This document shows, one piece after another, positions 4,866 through 11,761 of a stretch of DNA of 11,761 bases; the first letter of the stretch is position 1; every line of letters starts with the position of its first letter. The stretch is from Anaerolineae bacterium (GTDB taxonomy: Bacteria > Chloroflexota > Anaerolineae > Anaerolineales > Villigracilaceae). The translations under genes were made by a program, and so were the position numbers. The notes beneath the pieces are model-generated. The model was not told where the DNA came from. It did no database searches and saw only the letters and a list, made by a program, of their open reading frames with translations. The stretch lies in assembly GCA_003524705.1 (NCBI GenBank), contig DQGV01000354.1:1-11761 (forward strand), read 5' to 3'.

Positions 4866-7427
4866 ATGTCCACTGAAGATATCACTCCAGTTCGCAAACA
4901 ATATTTAGAAATCAAAAAAGAATATCCCGATACAATTTTATTTTTTCGGCTGGGCGATTTTTATGAAACATTTGATGAAGACGCCGAAATCACTGCCCGC
5001 GACCTCGACATTGTTTTAACATCCAAACCAATTGGCAAAGGTGTGCGCGTTCCGTTGGCAGGCATTCCCTATCATGCCGTTGAAAATTATCTGGCGCGCT
5101 TAATTGAAAAAGGTCATCATGTTGCCATTTGTGAACAAATCGGTGAACTACCCAGCAAAGGAATTTTTCCACGCAAAGTTGTGAGAGTTGTTACTCCAGG
5201 AACTGTGACTGAACCTGCTTTATTGCCAGGTGACTCAAATAATTATCTCGCCGCAGTGATATTAGATTCATCCGCCTCTTCCAACGGGATAACTGCTTCT
5301 GTTTCTTACACAGATGTCACCACTGGGGAATTCGCCGTCACCGAACTTCCGCTTGAAGCCTTACGCGCCGAATTGACTCGTTTACATCCCGCCGAAATTT
5401 TATATGCCGATAATCAAGTTTTGCCTGATGGAATTATTGGTCACTTAACCAAAATCCCCGCATGGAAATTTGAACCCGGCAAATGTACCGATGTTTTATT
5501 AACTCAATTCAAATCATCCACCTTAGATGGTTTTGGTTTGAAAGCAAATAGTTTATCCGTTCGAGCCGCAGGGGCAATTATTCAATACTTAAAAGAAACA
5601 CAACCTGATGCATTAAATTTATTAAATTCACTTCGTTCTTACAGTTTGAATGAATTTATGACTTTAGATTCATCCACCCGCCGAAATTTGGAATTAGATG
5701 AAACACTTCGAGGTGAGAGAAAAGGTTCATTGCTTGGTGTATTAGATGAAACTATAACGCCGATGGGAAAACGTTTAATTCATCAATGGGTCAGCCAGCC
5801 GTTATTAAATGTAGAAAAAATCAATAAAAGACAAAATGGTGTTGAGTATTTTGTTCAAAACGGAATGATTCGTGCTGAACTTCGTGCATCACTAAAACCA
5901 GTTTTAGATTTAGAGAGATTAATTAATCGAGTCATTGCAGGTCAGGCACAGCCACGTGATTTAGTTGGAATGCGAAATACTTTTGCCGAACTTCCAAAAA
6001 TTAAAACAGTTATCAGTAATCAGAAAACCGAGAGCAGTAAGCAGTGGTCAGTTTGTGAAAATGAATTATCTCTTTTACGAAACGCAATTGATGATGACCC
6101 ACCTGCTACATTACAAAATACAGGCGTGATTCGTGCGGGCTATTCTCAGGAATTGGATTCGGTTATCGAAGCGTCCAAACATGCACGAGATTGGATTGCA
6201 AATCTCGAAGGTGTTGAAAGAGAAAAAACTGGAATCAAAACACTTAAAGTTGGTTACAACAAAGTCTTTGGTTATTACATTGAAATCTCACGCGGCGCGG
6301 CGGAGAAAGCACCTGAAAGTTATATCCGCAAGCAGACGTTAGTCAATGCCGAAAGATTCATCACACCAGAGATGAAAGAATATGAGACTTTGGTATTGAA
6401 TGCCGAAGAACGCATCAAAGAGATTGAGACACGTTTGTTCAAAGAAGTATGTGCTGAGTTAAGCAAAGCGGCGAATAAAATTTTATCCACTGCACGGGCA
6501 ATTGCTGAACTAGATGTTTTGTCTGCTTTGGGCGAAGTGGCCGCTTTGGGTGGCTACACCAAGCCCGAAGTCCATGAAGGAAGCGAATTAGAAATCCATG
6601 AAGGTAGACATCCTGTTGTGGAGGAACTTCTCAAAGGTGAAAGATATATTCCGAATGATGTCATCTTTGAAAAAGGTGAAGTGGTGCGCGTGATTACTGG
6701 ACCGAATATGGCTGGTAAATCAACTTATTTGCGACAAGCCGCGTTGATTGTGTTAATGGCGCAGATGGGTTCGTTTGTGCCTGCATCATCTGCAAAGATT
6801 GGACTCGTGGATAGAATTTTCACGCGCATCGGCGCGCAAGATGAAATTCATGCAGGGCAATCTACATTTATGGTGGAGATGGTAGAAGCGGCAAATATTT
6901 TGCATCACGCCACATCACGGAGTTTGTTGATACTTGATGAAATTGGACGCGGCACTTCAACGTATGATGGTTTATCTATTGCTTGGGGAATTATTGAATA
7001 CATTCATAATCATCCGCAATTGCGCGCAAAGACTTTGTTTGCAACGCATTATCACGAATTGACTCAACTTGCAGATTTATTGCCCGGTGTGAGAAATTAC
7101 AATGTTGCCGTCAGTGAAGCAGATAATAAAGTTGTGTTTTTGCATAAGATTATCGCAGGTGGCGCGGATCGTTCTTATGGGATTCATGTTGCACAACTTG
7201 CAGGCTTGCCTTCACCTGTAATTAGTCGTGCGAACGAAATTATGGAGCAATTAGAAAAAACATCTGGTCGAGCCGTGAAGATTGATCCGCAAGCGGCACA
7301 ACAAGTTGCTTTATTCCCAGAAACAAATCCATTACTAGATGAATTAAAAGATTTAGATATCAATGGTTTGTCCCCGATTGAAGCGTTGAATAAATTATTT
7401 GAGTGGCAAAAAAAGTTTACGAAATAA
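4866..7427 (+). CDS. mutS: DNA mismatch repair protein MutS
   Basis: A cytoplasmic ATPase that recognises mismatches and short loops as a dimeric clamp and starts repair. At 853 residues it matches E. coli MutS (853). The mismatch-reading motif is GDFYE with Phe32 and Glu34; the connector, lever and clamp domains follow (TLKVGYNKVFGYYIEISRG from 459). The ATPase domain has Walker A GPNMAGKST at 612-620, the STFMVEM motif from 666, Walker B with D691-E692 in LLILDEIGRGTS, and the FATHYHEL motif from 725. The C terminus has a dimerisation tail, SPIEALNKL from 836. No mutL is in the window. The stop is 2 bp before the next ATG, which implies co-transcription with a membrane protein gene. A 49-bp heptamer array encodes residues 380-396 in the lever region. 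The ATG at 4866 is the only sensible start. Confidence 0.98.
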   Translation: MSTEDITPVRKQYLEIKKEYPDTILFFRLGDFYETFDEDAEITARDLDIVLTSKPIGKGVRVPLAGIPYHAVENYLARLIEKGHHVAICEQIGELPSKGIFPRKVVRVVTPGTVTEPALLPGDSNNYLAAVILDSSASSNGITASVSYTDVTTGEFAVTELPLEALRAELTRLHPAEILYADNQVLPDGIIGHLTKIPAWKFEPGKCTDVLLTQFKSSTLDGFGLKANSLSVRAAGAIIQYLKETQPDALNLLNSLRSYSLNEFMTLDSSTRRNLELDETLRGERKGSLLGVLDETITPMGKRLIHQWVSQPLLNVEKINKRQNGVEYFVQNGMIRAELRASLKPVLDLERLINRVIAGQAQPRDLVGMRNTFAELPKIKTVISNQKTESSKQWSVCENELSLLRNAIDDDPPATLQNTGVIRAGYSQELDSVIEASKHARDWIANLEGVEREKTGIKTLKVGYNKVFGYYIEISRGAAEKAPESYIRKQTLVNAERFITPEMKEYETLVLNAEERIKEIETRLFKEVCAELSKAANKILSTARAIAELDVLSALGEVAALGGYTKPEVHEGSELEIHEGRHPVVEELLKGERYIPNDVIFEKGEVVRVITGPNMAGKSTYLRQAALIVLMAQMGSFVPASSAKIGLVDRIFTRIGAQDEIHAGQSTFMVEMVEAANILHHATSRSLLILDEIGRGTSTYDGLSIAWGIIEYIHNHPQLRAKTLFATHYHELTQLADLLPGVRNYNVAVSEADNKVVFLHKIIAGGADRSYGIHVAQLAGLPSPVISRANEIMEQLEKTSGRAVKIDPQAAQQVALFPETNPLLDELKDLDINGLSPIEALNKLFEWQKKFTK
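6004..6052 (+). repeat. 7-bp tandem array (AAGCAGT/TATCAGT-like), seven units, in frame in mutS
   Basis: Seven contiguous heptamers keep register across 49 bp; six match NNNCAGT or NNTCAGA, for example TATCAGT, AATCAGA, GAGCAGT, AAGCAGT and GGTCAGT, and one (AAACCGA) is worn. They encode about residues 380-396, including VISNQKTE, in a weakly conserved stretch between helices of the MutS lever domain. The consensus is the one found at 2163-2190 in the oxidoreductase gene. Confidence 0.85.
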
Positions 7428-7429
7428 AA

Positions 7430-9010
7430 ATGAAAAACAAAAAAATAAGTGAAGATGATGTTGCAGTTCTTATTTTGATATTTGCCGTTTTATTCGGAAC
7501 ATGGTTAAGGCTTTTCCCTATCTGGCTGGCTGGCTTTCCACTCAATGATGGGGGCATGTTTTATGTCATGATACAGGATTTGCTATCTAATCAATATAGT
7601 ATTCCAATATACACAACATACAACAACTTAAATATTCCGTTTACGTATCCGCCGCTTGGGTTTTATCTTGGTGCAATGTTAACGGATATCTTAAATCTTG
7701 ACACACCGCTTCTAATAATTCAGTGGCTACCGGGAATTCTTAATTCAATTTGCATTTTGGTTTTTTATTTATTTGCAAAAGAAATTACTCAAAACAAGCT
7801 TCAAAGTGCAATTGCAACTTTAGTTTTTTCACTCACTCCTCACATGACTTCATGGTTTTCTATGGGGGGCGGCTTAACTCGTTCATTAGGTGCAATTTTC
7901 ATGCTCATGGCACTCACTTTCATTTATAAAGTGTTTGTAAATGAAAGTAAAAAAGATATATGGGGTGCGATTCTATTTAGTGGATTAACAACTTTAAGCC
8001 ATACAGAATCACCGTTATACACAGTCATCATTGCAATTTATATATGGATAATGAAATCTCGTTCGTTTAGAGGAATGTCACATGGGTTATTAATTGCAAG
8101 TGGTACATTTCTATTGATATCACCTTGGCTCATATCAGTGATTAACTCTCATGGAATTTCTCCATTTACTTCTGCAAGCCAGACAGGATTACATTCATTC
8201 TCTTCTTTTTTTAGAATATTGAACATTGATTTTGTCACTGAAGAGATCTATCTTGATTTATTCGGAGTAGCAGGAGTTTTAGGTATAGCGCTACTTGTTT
8301 CTAGGAAAAACTTCTTTATCCCCGGCATGTTTTTAGTCACTTTCTTATTCTTGCCGCGCAGTGCGCACACGCTTGGAAATATTCCATTAGCAATAGCATC
8401 CGGATTCTTGATAATAGAAATACTTGTCCCGTCAATTCACACACCTCGAATTGCAGTTGATGAAAAAAGTAAAATATCGCAATACAAACCCTTGCTCTTT
8501 CTTTTAGTATTAACTCCATTCGCTTTAGGAAATTCATTGTATTATTCCATTCTGTTATCCAACAAGCATGTTTCAGAGGAGAGTAGAGATGCAATGCAAT
8601 GGATTAAAGAAGCTACACCAACACAAAGTGTGTTTCTAGTTGTTAGCGGAGAAATAAACGGATTCTGCGATTCCACCAGCGAATGGTTTCCAGCATTAAC
8701 CAATAGAAAAAGCCTTGCAACTCTACAAGGCAATGAATGGTTATTAGGAAATTTGTTTGGTGAGTTTATTAGCAGTACACAAAATTTTCAGGCATGTAAA
8801 CATAAAGGAATTGAATGTATCATCAGTGAGTCAAAAGATTTTTCAACAGATTTTGATTATTTATACATTCAAAACCATCCCTCCACATTTGATTGCAACC
8901 CGGCAAACGCCTCGTTCTCGCCTGAAAGCTTGATTCGTGAACTCGAGCAATTGCCTCAGTTTCAATCAGTTTTTATTTCAGAAGAAGTGATAATTTTTCA
9001 GAAAAAGTAA
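7430..9010 (+). CDS. Multi-spanning membrane protein, candidate GT-C type glycosyltransferase
   Basis: A 526-residue integral membrane protein. By eye there are about 11 membrane segments between residues 11 and 377, followed by a soluble domain (about 380-526), probably outside the membrane. Features of the GT-C fold: the first outer loop carries FPLNDGGMF with Asp40 as likely catalytic or metal residue, TYPPLG at 72-77, and MGGGLTRSLG at 145-154. Such enzymes move sugars from polyprenyl-phosphate donors to lipids, glycans or proteins. The C-terminal domain holds four cysteines (413, 456, 463, 489), which could form disulfides. A GTG at 7403 inside mutS is in frame and would add 9 residues, but I chose the ATG 2 bp after the mutS stop because its relative at 10254-10742 starts at the same aligned position. 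No Shine-Dalgarno site is seen, so translation may be coupled to mutS. Membrane nature is certain; the sugar and acceptor are unknown. Confidence 0.85.
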   Translation: MKNKKISEDDVAVLILIFAVLFGTWLRLFPIWLAGFPLNDGGMFYVMIQDLLSNQYSIPIYTTYNNLNIPFTYPPLGFYLGAMLTDILNLDTPLLIIQWLPGILNSICILVFYLFAKEITQNKLQSAIATLVFSLTPHMTSWFSMGGGLTRSLGAIFMLMALTFIYKVFVNESKKDIWGAILFSGLTTLSHTESPLYTVIIAIYIWIMKSRSFRGMSHGLLIASGTFLLISPWLISVINSHGISPFTSASQTGLHSFSSFFRILNIDFVTEEIYLDLFGVAGVLGIALLVSRKNFFIPGMFLVTFLFLPRSAHTLGNIPLAIASGFLIIEILVPSIHTPRIAVDEKSKISQYKPLLFLLVLTPFALGNSLYYSILLSNKHVSEESRDAMQWIKEATPTQSVFLVVSGEINGFCDSTSEWFPALTNRKSLATLQGNEWLLGNLFGEFISSTQNFQACKHKGIECIISESKDFSTDFDYLYIQNHPSTFDCNPANASFSPESLIRELEQLPQFQSVFISEEVIIFQKK

Positions 9011-9014
9011 CCTT

Positions 9015-10184
9015 TTAACCTTCATTATCTTTTGTAAAAACACTAAAAATAGTTGAAACCGCCAAAAGAATGACAACCATCCAGTAACGGTAGCGAATAT
9101 CCCTGCCGATAAATAGGCTTGCAAAAATCAATCCATTCATCAACCATTGTACCAAAGCAAATTGCGGCTTTTTTACAAAGCCTGCATTTATATAAACGAA
9201 AGTTAAAGAAAGGGATGGATAATCATAAAATAGCGCATATGGCACCAAAGCAAAATTGATTAAAACCGCAGCGGCGACTATCTGAATCAATGATTGAGAA
9301 TAATAGATTAACCTCCAAATAAAAAATATACTCCCTAAAATGACCGCCGCATAGATTCTGTAAGACCAATACTCTGCAATCCGATAAGCAGATAACCAAT
9401 CTAAAAGCGTGGTCGTGAAGCGTTCTATCTCCACCTCGCCAGTTTCATTTAATGTATATGATAAACCTATAACTTTATCCGTTTGCAAGAGTTCTACATA
9501 CCACATAGGAGAAACTATAAGAGAGACTCCTAACATACATATCAAAAAGACAAATGCACTGACAATAGGCTGCCACCTGCCGTGCAGAATCAGCCAAATG
9601 CTAAGAACGGTTATTGGGATCGCGGTGATATTTGGTTTGAATAATAAAAGTGCCATCCATATTCCCATCTCAACCCATTTTTCGTTTTGAAAAGAAAGCA
9701 AAATAAAGGTCAGAATAAGAAAAATAAATATTCCTACTTGTTCTGAGCCCCACGTTGCCCAAGCAAATACAAAAGATAAATAAAGATATATTCCCCAACG
9801 TCGCCAGCCTACCATGGGCCAAGGAATCAACTTAGACAGGTTGAATAAACACAAAACCCATAAAGCGTAATTGAGGATTGCCCAAAGAATTCGAGCAGCC
9901 TCATACGGGAAGATAGCTATCGCAGAGAGTAACCAAGTGAACCACGGAGCATAATAATATGGGTTGTTTGTATCACCAGTAGAAGAAACAATTTCAAGAA
10001 TTAACTCAGAATAAGCATAAGGATTCCCGCCTTGCAAAAAGACACGCCCTGCCGCGTAATACACACCAAAATCTACGCCGCCTAAAAGGTAAGCGATAAT
10101 AGCCAGTGTAGTGCTAACAACAGCGAAAAACGAGAAGGCAATAAAGTCTATTTTTGAAGGGAAGTGTTTGCTTATTGCGCTCAT
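9015..10184 (-). CDS. GT87-like membrane glycosyltransferase (DUF2029 type)
   Basis: A 389-residue multi-spanning membrane protein with the layout of GT87 enzymes (PimE-like polyprenyl-phosphate-mannose-dependent transferases). The first outer loop has Asp38 in VDFGVYYAA, followed by GGNPYAY at 52-58 and the PYYYAPW motif at 75-81, corresponding to the D...G-x-P-Y and Y-P-P-L hallmarks. Further in are a GSEQVG segment at 146-151 and LFKPN at 181-185. By eye there are 9-11 membrane segments. The longest reading frame begins with TTG at 10187, but the ATG directly after it (10182-10184) is the better start. No Shine-Dalgarno site is seen. It converges on the GT-C gene with a 4-bp gap and no visible terminator. 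It follows the pseudogene remnant after 69 bp and is probably part of the same leftward operon. Family call is fairly sure; donor and acceptor are not. Confidence 0.82.
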   Translation of the reverse strand: MSAISKHFPSKIDFIAFSFFAVVSTTLAIIAYLLGGVDFGVYYAAGRVFLQGGNPYAYSELILEIVSSTGDTNNPYYYAPWFTWLLSAIAIFPYEAARILWAILNYALWVLCLFNLSKLIPWPMVGWRRWGIYLYLSFVFAWATWGSEQVGIFIFLILTFILLSFQNEKWVEMGIWMALLLFKPNITAIPITVLSIWLILHGRWQPIVSAFVFLICMLGVSLIVSPMWYVELLQTDKVIGLSYTLNETGEVEIERFTTTLLDWLSAYRIAEYWSYRIYAAVILGSIFFIWRLIYYSQSLIQIVAAAVLINFALVPYALFYDYPSLSLTFVYINAGFVKKPQFALVQWLMNGLIFASLFIGRDIRYRYWMVVILLAVSTIFSVFTKDNEG

Positions 10185-10253
10185 CAAGCAATTTTACTTG
10201 AAATACTAAAAACGGATTTTATGCTTTTATATATGTCCAGTTATAATTAAAGT

Positions 10254-10742
10254 TTATATATGAAGGCCCAATTCATGGTGACTTAGAACTGCCAGCCCGC
10301 CGCCCATTACAAACCAACCGAAGGCTCCAGGCTTCAGTGCATAAAAGCAGGTGACAATGGCACCTAAAGTTTTTGATTTCAATATTTCAGATGCTAAAAA
10401 ATAAAATACCAAAATTGAAATTGAGTTAACAAATGGTGGCAAGAAACGCAAAATATTTAATTCAGAAACTTGAAATATATCTGAAATTATTCTGGCTGTA
10501 TAAAACCCAAATGGAGGGTAAGCATAAGGAATCTGTAATAGGTTGTAAGAAGTATATTCAGGGAGAATATACTTACTGTGGGTTAAGTCCTGAATCATGC
10601 TAAGAAACATGCCACCATCATTGGGCGGGAAACTAGTTTGCCCCGTAGGAAAGAAGCGAATAAATAAGCCAAAAAGCAAGGCAATGACTATGATGAAACC
10701 AGCCCATTGTAGTTGTGTAAATTGAGGTTTATTTATTTTCAT
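10254..10742 (-). pseudogene. Truncated, internally deleted GT-C glycosyltransferase remnant
   Basis: A 162-residue reading frame closely similar to the first 149 residues of the membrane protein at 7430-9010: both have FP(P/L)NDGGMF, MIQDL, the (A/T)YPP(F/L)GFY block, NSI(S/C)ILVFY(F/L)(A) and MGGGL. After MGGGL (146-150) the frame jumps to AVLSHHE, which aligns with TTLSHTE, residues 187-193 of the full-length relative. About 37 codons are missing in frame, and the protein stops 9 residues after the join at LHI. About 330 residues of the family are therefore absent. Nothing recognisable of the lost end is seen in the 69 bp before the GT87-like gene. Its start overlaps the end of the flippase-like gene by 14 bp; a GTG at 10751 would add three residues. 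It could still be translated as a small membrane protein, but it lacks half of a GT-C catalytic core. I call it a decayed gene. Confidence 0.75.
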
Positions 10743-11646
10743 GTTTACCACGTTTGTGTGTTAAAGTTAATAAAAATGATATCAGTATATTTCCCCAAAT
10801 CACAATCGTATGAAGTATTCGAAAAGAAACTGCAACGGCTAATACCAATTCCGTCTCCATGTAGAACCTCAATATCAATGTAGTCAAGCCTTCGCTTACA
10901 CCTAACCCTGAAGGCACAAATATTGCAAGGTAACCGCCTAAATATCCTGCGGTATAGGCACCGATGGAAATTTGCAAGGGAACAGAAGAATTAAGATTGG
11001 CAGAATTCAACATCCATGCAAAACAAAATGCGGTGATTAACCAGACTAAAATTCCCAAGCCAGCCGCTTGCAACAAAGTTTTTATTGAGGGTAGTGTAGA
11101 ACTTTCTAGGAAATAAATTTTTCTAAATTCTTCCAAACGATTTCTTGCAAGCAACAAAAGTACAAATGGAATAAAGCACAAAACTGCATACTGCCAACCT
11201 AGAATCGAAATTAATCCTGAAACACCTACTACGGCACATGCTGAAAGCATAATTAATGTATTTAAAAAAATAATAATTGCGGAGTCAATTTTTGATACCC
11301 CACGTGACCAAAGAAAACCTGCAAAGCCTGCAAAACCCCATATTCCTCCAGGAATCATAGAAGCAAGTTGAGATAGATTCAAAGTATGATATCCATCTGA
11401 AAAGGTAAAGTTGTATCCTTTGTCACGAACCAAAATCACCAATACCCACACCGTGAGGATTATCGCTAATATCATTAATATAATGGTGACAATTAATTGA
11501 AATAAACCAATTTGTTTTAGTGAATTGAGGATAACCTCACGATATTGCCAAAGCCAATAACCCAAAAGAGTTAATACACCTACTCCAATTATTGGAGAGA
11601 GGATATTCCGCCATTTCTTTATTTTTTCAAACCATGAATTTGTCAT
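10729..11646 (-). CDS. Flippase-like membrane protein (LPG-synthase-TM / UPF0104 family)
   Basis: A 305-residue integral membrane protein with about 8 membrane segments by eye. It matches the lysylphosphatidylglycerol-synthase transmembrane (MprF/AglD-like) family: IPGGIWGF at 98-105 and the hallmark FVPSGLGVSEG at 243-253, usually written PGGLGxREG. It has no aminoacyl-transferase domain, so it is the stand-alone form, which is common next to lipid-linked glycosyltransferases and often proposed to move or handle polyprenyl-linked sugars. The start ATG at 11644-11646 overlaps the stop codon of the preceding gene (ATGA), which points to translational coupling. Its own Shine-Dalgarno site is weak. 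The 3' end overlaps the start of the truncated GT-C gene by 14 bp. Family call is good; the substrate is unknown. Confidence 0.85.
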   Translation of the reverse strand: MTNSWFEKIKKWRNILSPIIGVGVLTLLGYWLWQYREVILNSLKQIGLFQLIVTIILMILAIILTVWVLVILVRDKGYNFTFSDGYHTLNLSQLASMIPGGIWGFAGFAGFLWSRGVSKIDSAIIIFLNTLIMLSACAVVGVSGLISILGWQYAVLCFIPFVLLLLARNRLEEFRKIYFLESSTLPSIKTLLQAAGLGILVWLITAFCFAWMLNSANLNSSVPLQISIGAYTAGYLGGYLAIFVPSGLGVSEGLTTLILRFYMETELVLAVAVSFRILHTIVIWGNILISFLLTLTHKRGKHENK

Positions 11647-11761
11647 GCTTTTGATTTTCCGCCAAATAAGAGCATTTTATAAAAGTCATTTCTTTTTTTA
11701 TTAGATTCTTTTCTTTCTTTTTCTAAAATATCAACTGGAACAGAAAAGGTTTTGTAAAATT
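11643..11761 (-). CDS. 3' end of an unidentified gene running in from the right edge
   Basis: Only the last 38 codons are in the window. The frame is open from the edge to a TGA that overlaps the ATG of the flippase-like gene. The tail is very basic and hydrophilic (ILEKERKESNKKR at 11-23 of the visible part) and ends in MLLFGGKSKA. No family can be recognised from this much. The open frame, the ATGA overlap and the shared strand make it a likely first known member of the leftward operon; a cytoplasmic enzyme such as a sugar transferase is possible by context only. Confidence 0.65.
   Translation of the reverse strand, partial: FYKTFSVPVDILEKERKESNKKRNDFYKMLLFGGKSKA

Noticed and set aside
7403..7429. 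GTG start inside mutS for the GT-C protein
   Set aside because: It would add nine residues that the relative at 10254-10742 lacks; the ATG at 7430 aligns with that relative's start.
10185..10187. TTG start for the GT87-like gene
   Set aside because: It is followed directly by ATG, with no ribosome site to favour the rarer codon.
10188..10253. Promoter for the GT87-like gene
   Set aside because: The spacer is AT-rich with TGGACA- and TAAAAT-like hexamers on the minus strand, but they are only 12 bp apart, so no proper -35/-10 pair can be supported.
11691..11725. T-rich run as a terminator on the plus strand
   Set aside because: No hairpin precedes it, and on the minus strand it is the Lys/Glu-rich coding end of the gene entering from the right edge.

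Overview
The window comes from an AT-rich (about 40% G+C by eye) bacterial chromosome. The best guess is a Chloroflexota bacterium of the Anaerolineae type. This is an inference from the style of the lipoprotein (lipobox, Thr/Pro-rich linker, bacterial SH3 domain), from the abundance of GT-C type membrane proteins, and from the flavour of the MutS and FAD/Fe-S proteins; no marker gene proves it. No rRNA, tRNA, CRISPR array, insertion sequence or phage gene was seen.

Left part (1-4865): a plus-strand SH3-domain lipoprotein with a strong Shine-Dalgarno site converges on, and overlaps by 41 bp, a large minus-strand oxidoreductase (FAD-binding plus two 4Fe-4S plus CCG cysteine-rich domains). Upstream of the oxidoreductase on the same strand is a complete 2,3-bisphosphoglycerate-dependent phosphoglycerate mutase (gpmA). 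It has its own TATAAT box and ribosome binding site and ends in a clear intrinsic terminator that lies only about 20 bp before the oxidoreductase start. Bases 1-117 hold no gene I can support beyond the lipoprotein leader.

Middle (4866-9010): mutS, divergent from gpmA across 47 bp, is followed after 2 bp by a multi-spanning GT-C type membrane glycosyltransferase candidate, apparently in the same transcript.

Right part (9015-11761, all minus strand): an operon-like run reading leftward from the right edge. It contains the 3' end of an unidentified gene; a flippase-like membrane protein of the LPG-synthase-TM family, joined to it by an ATGA overlap; a truncated, internally deleted relative of the GT-C protein; and a GT87-like membrane glycosyltransferase. 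Together these suggest lipid-linked sugar transfer at the membrane (cell-surface glycan or glycolipid assembly), with one member decayed.

The most unusual thing in the window is a set of six short degenerate tandem arrays, five with a 7-bp period and one with a 9-bp period, packed into about 4.3 kb. Five lie inside conserved protein genes (four in the oxidoreductase, one in mutS) at places that look like surface loops or linkers, and one lies between genes. Two arrays share a heptamer consensus, so that two unrelated proteins carry nearly the same peptide, VIS(K/N)QK(S/T)E. I do not see a clear new defence or mobile system.
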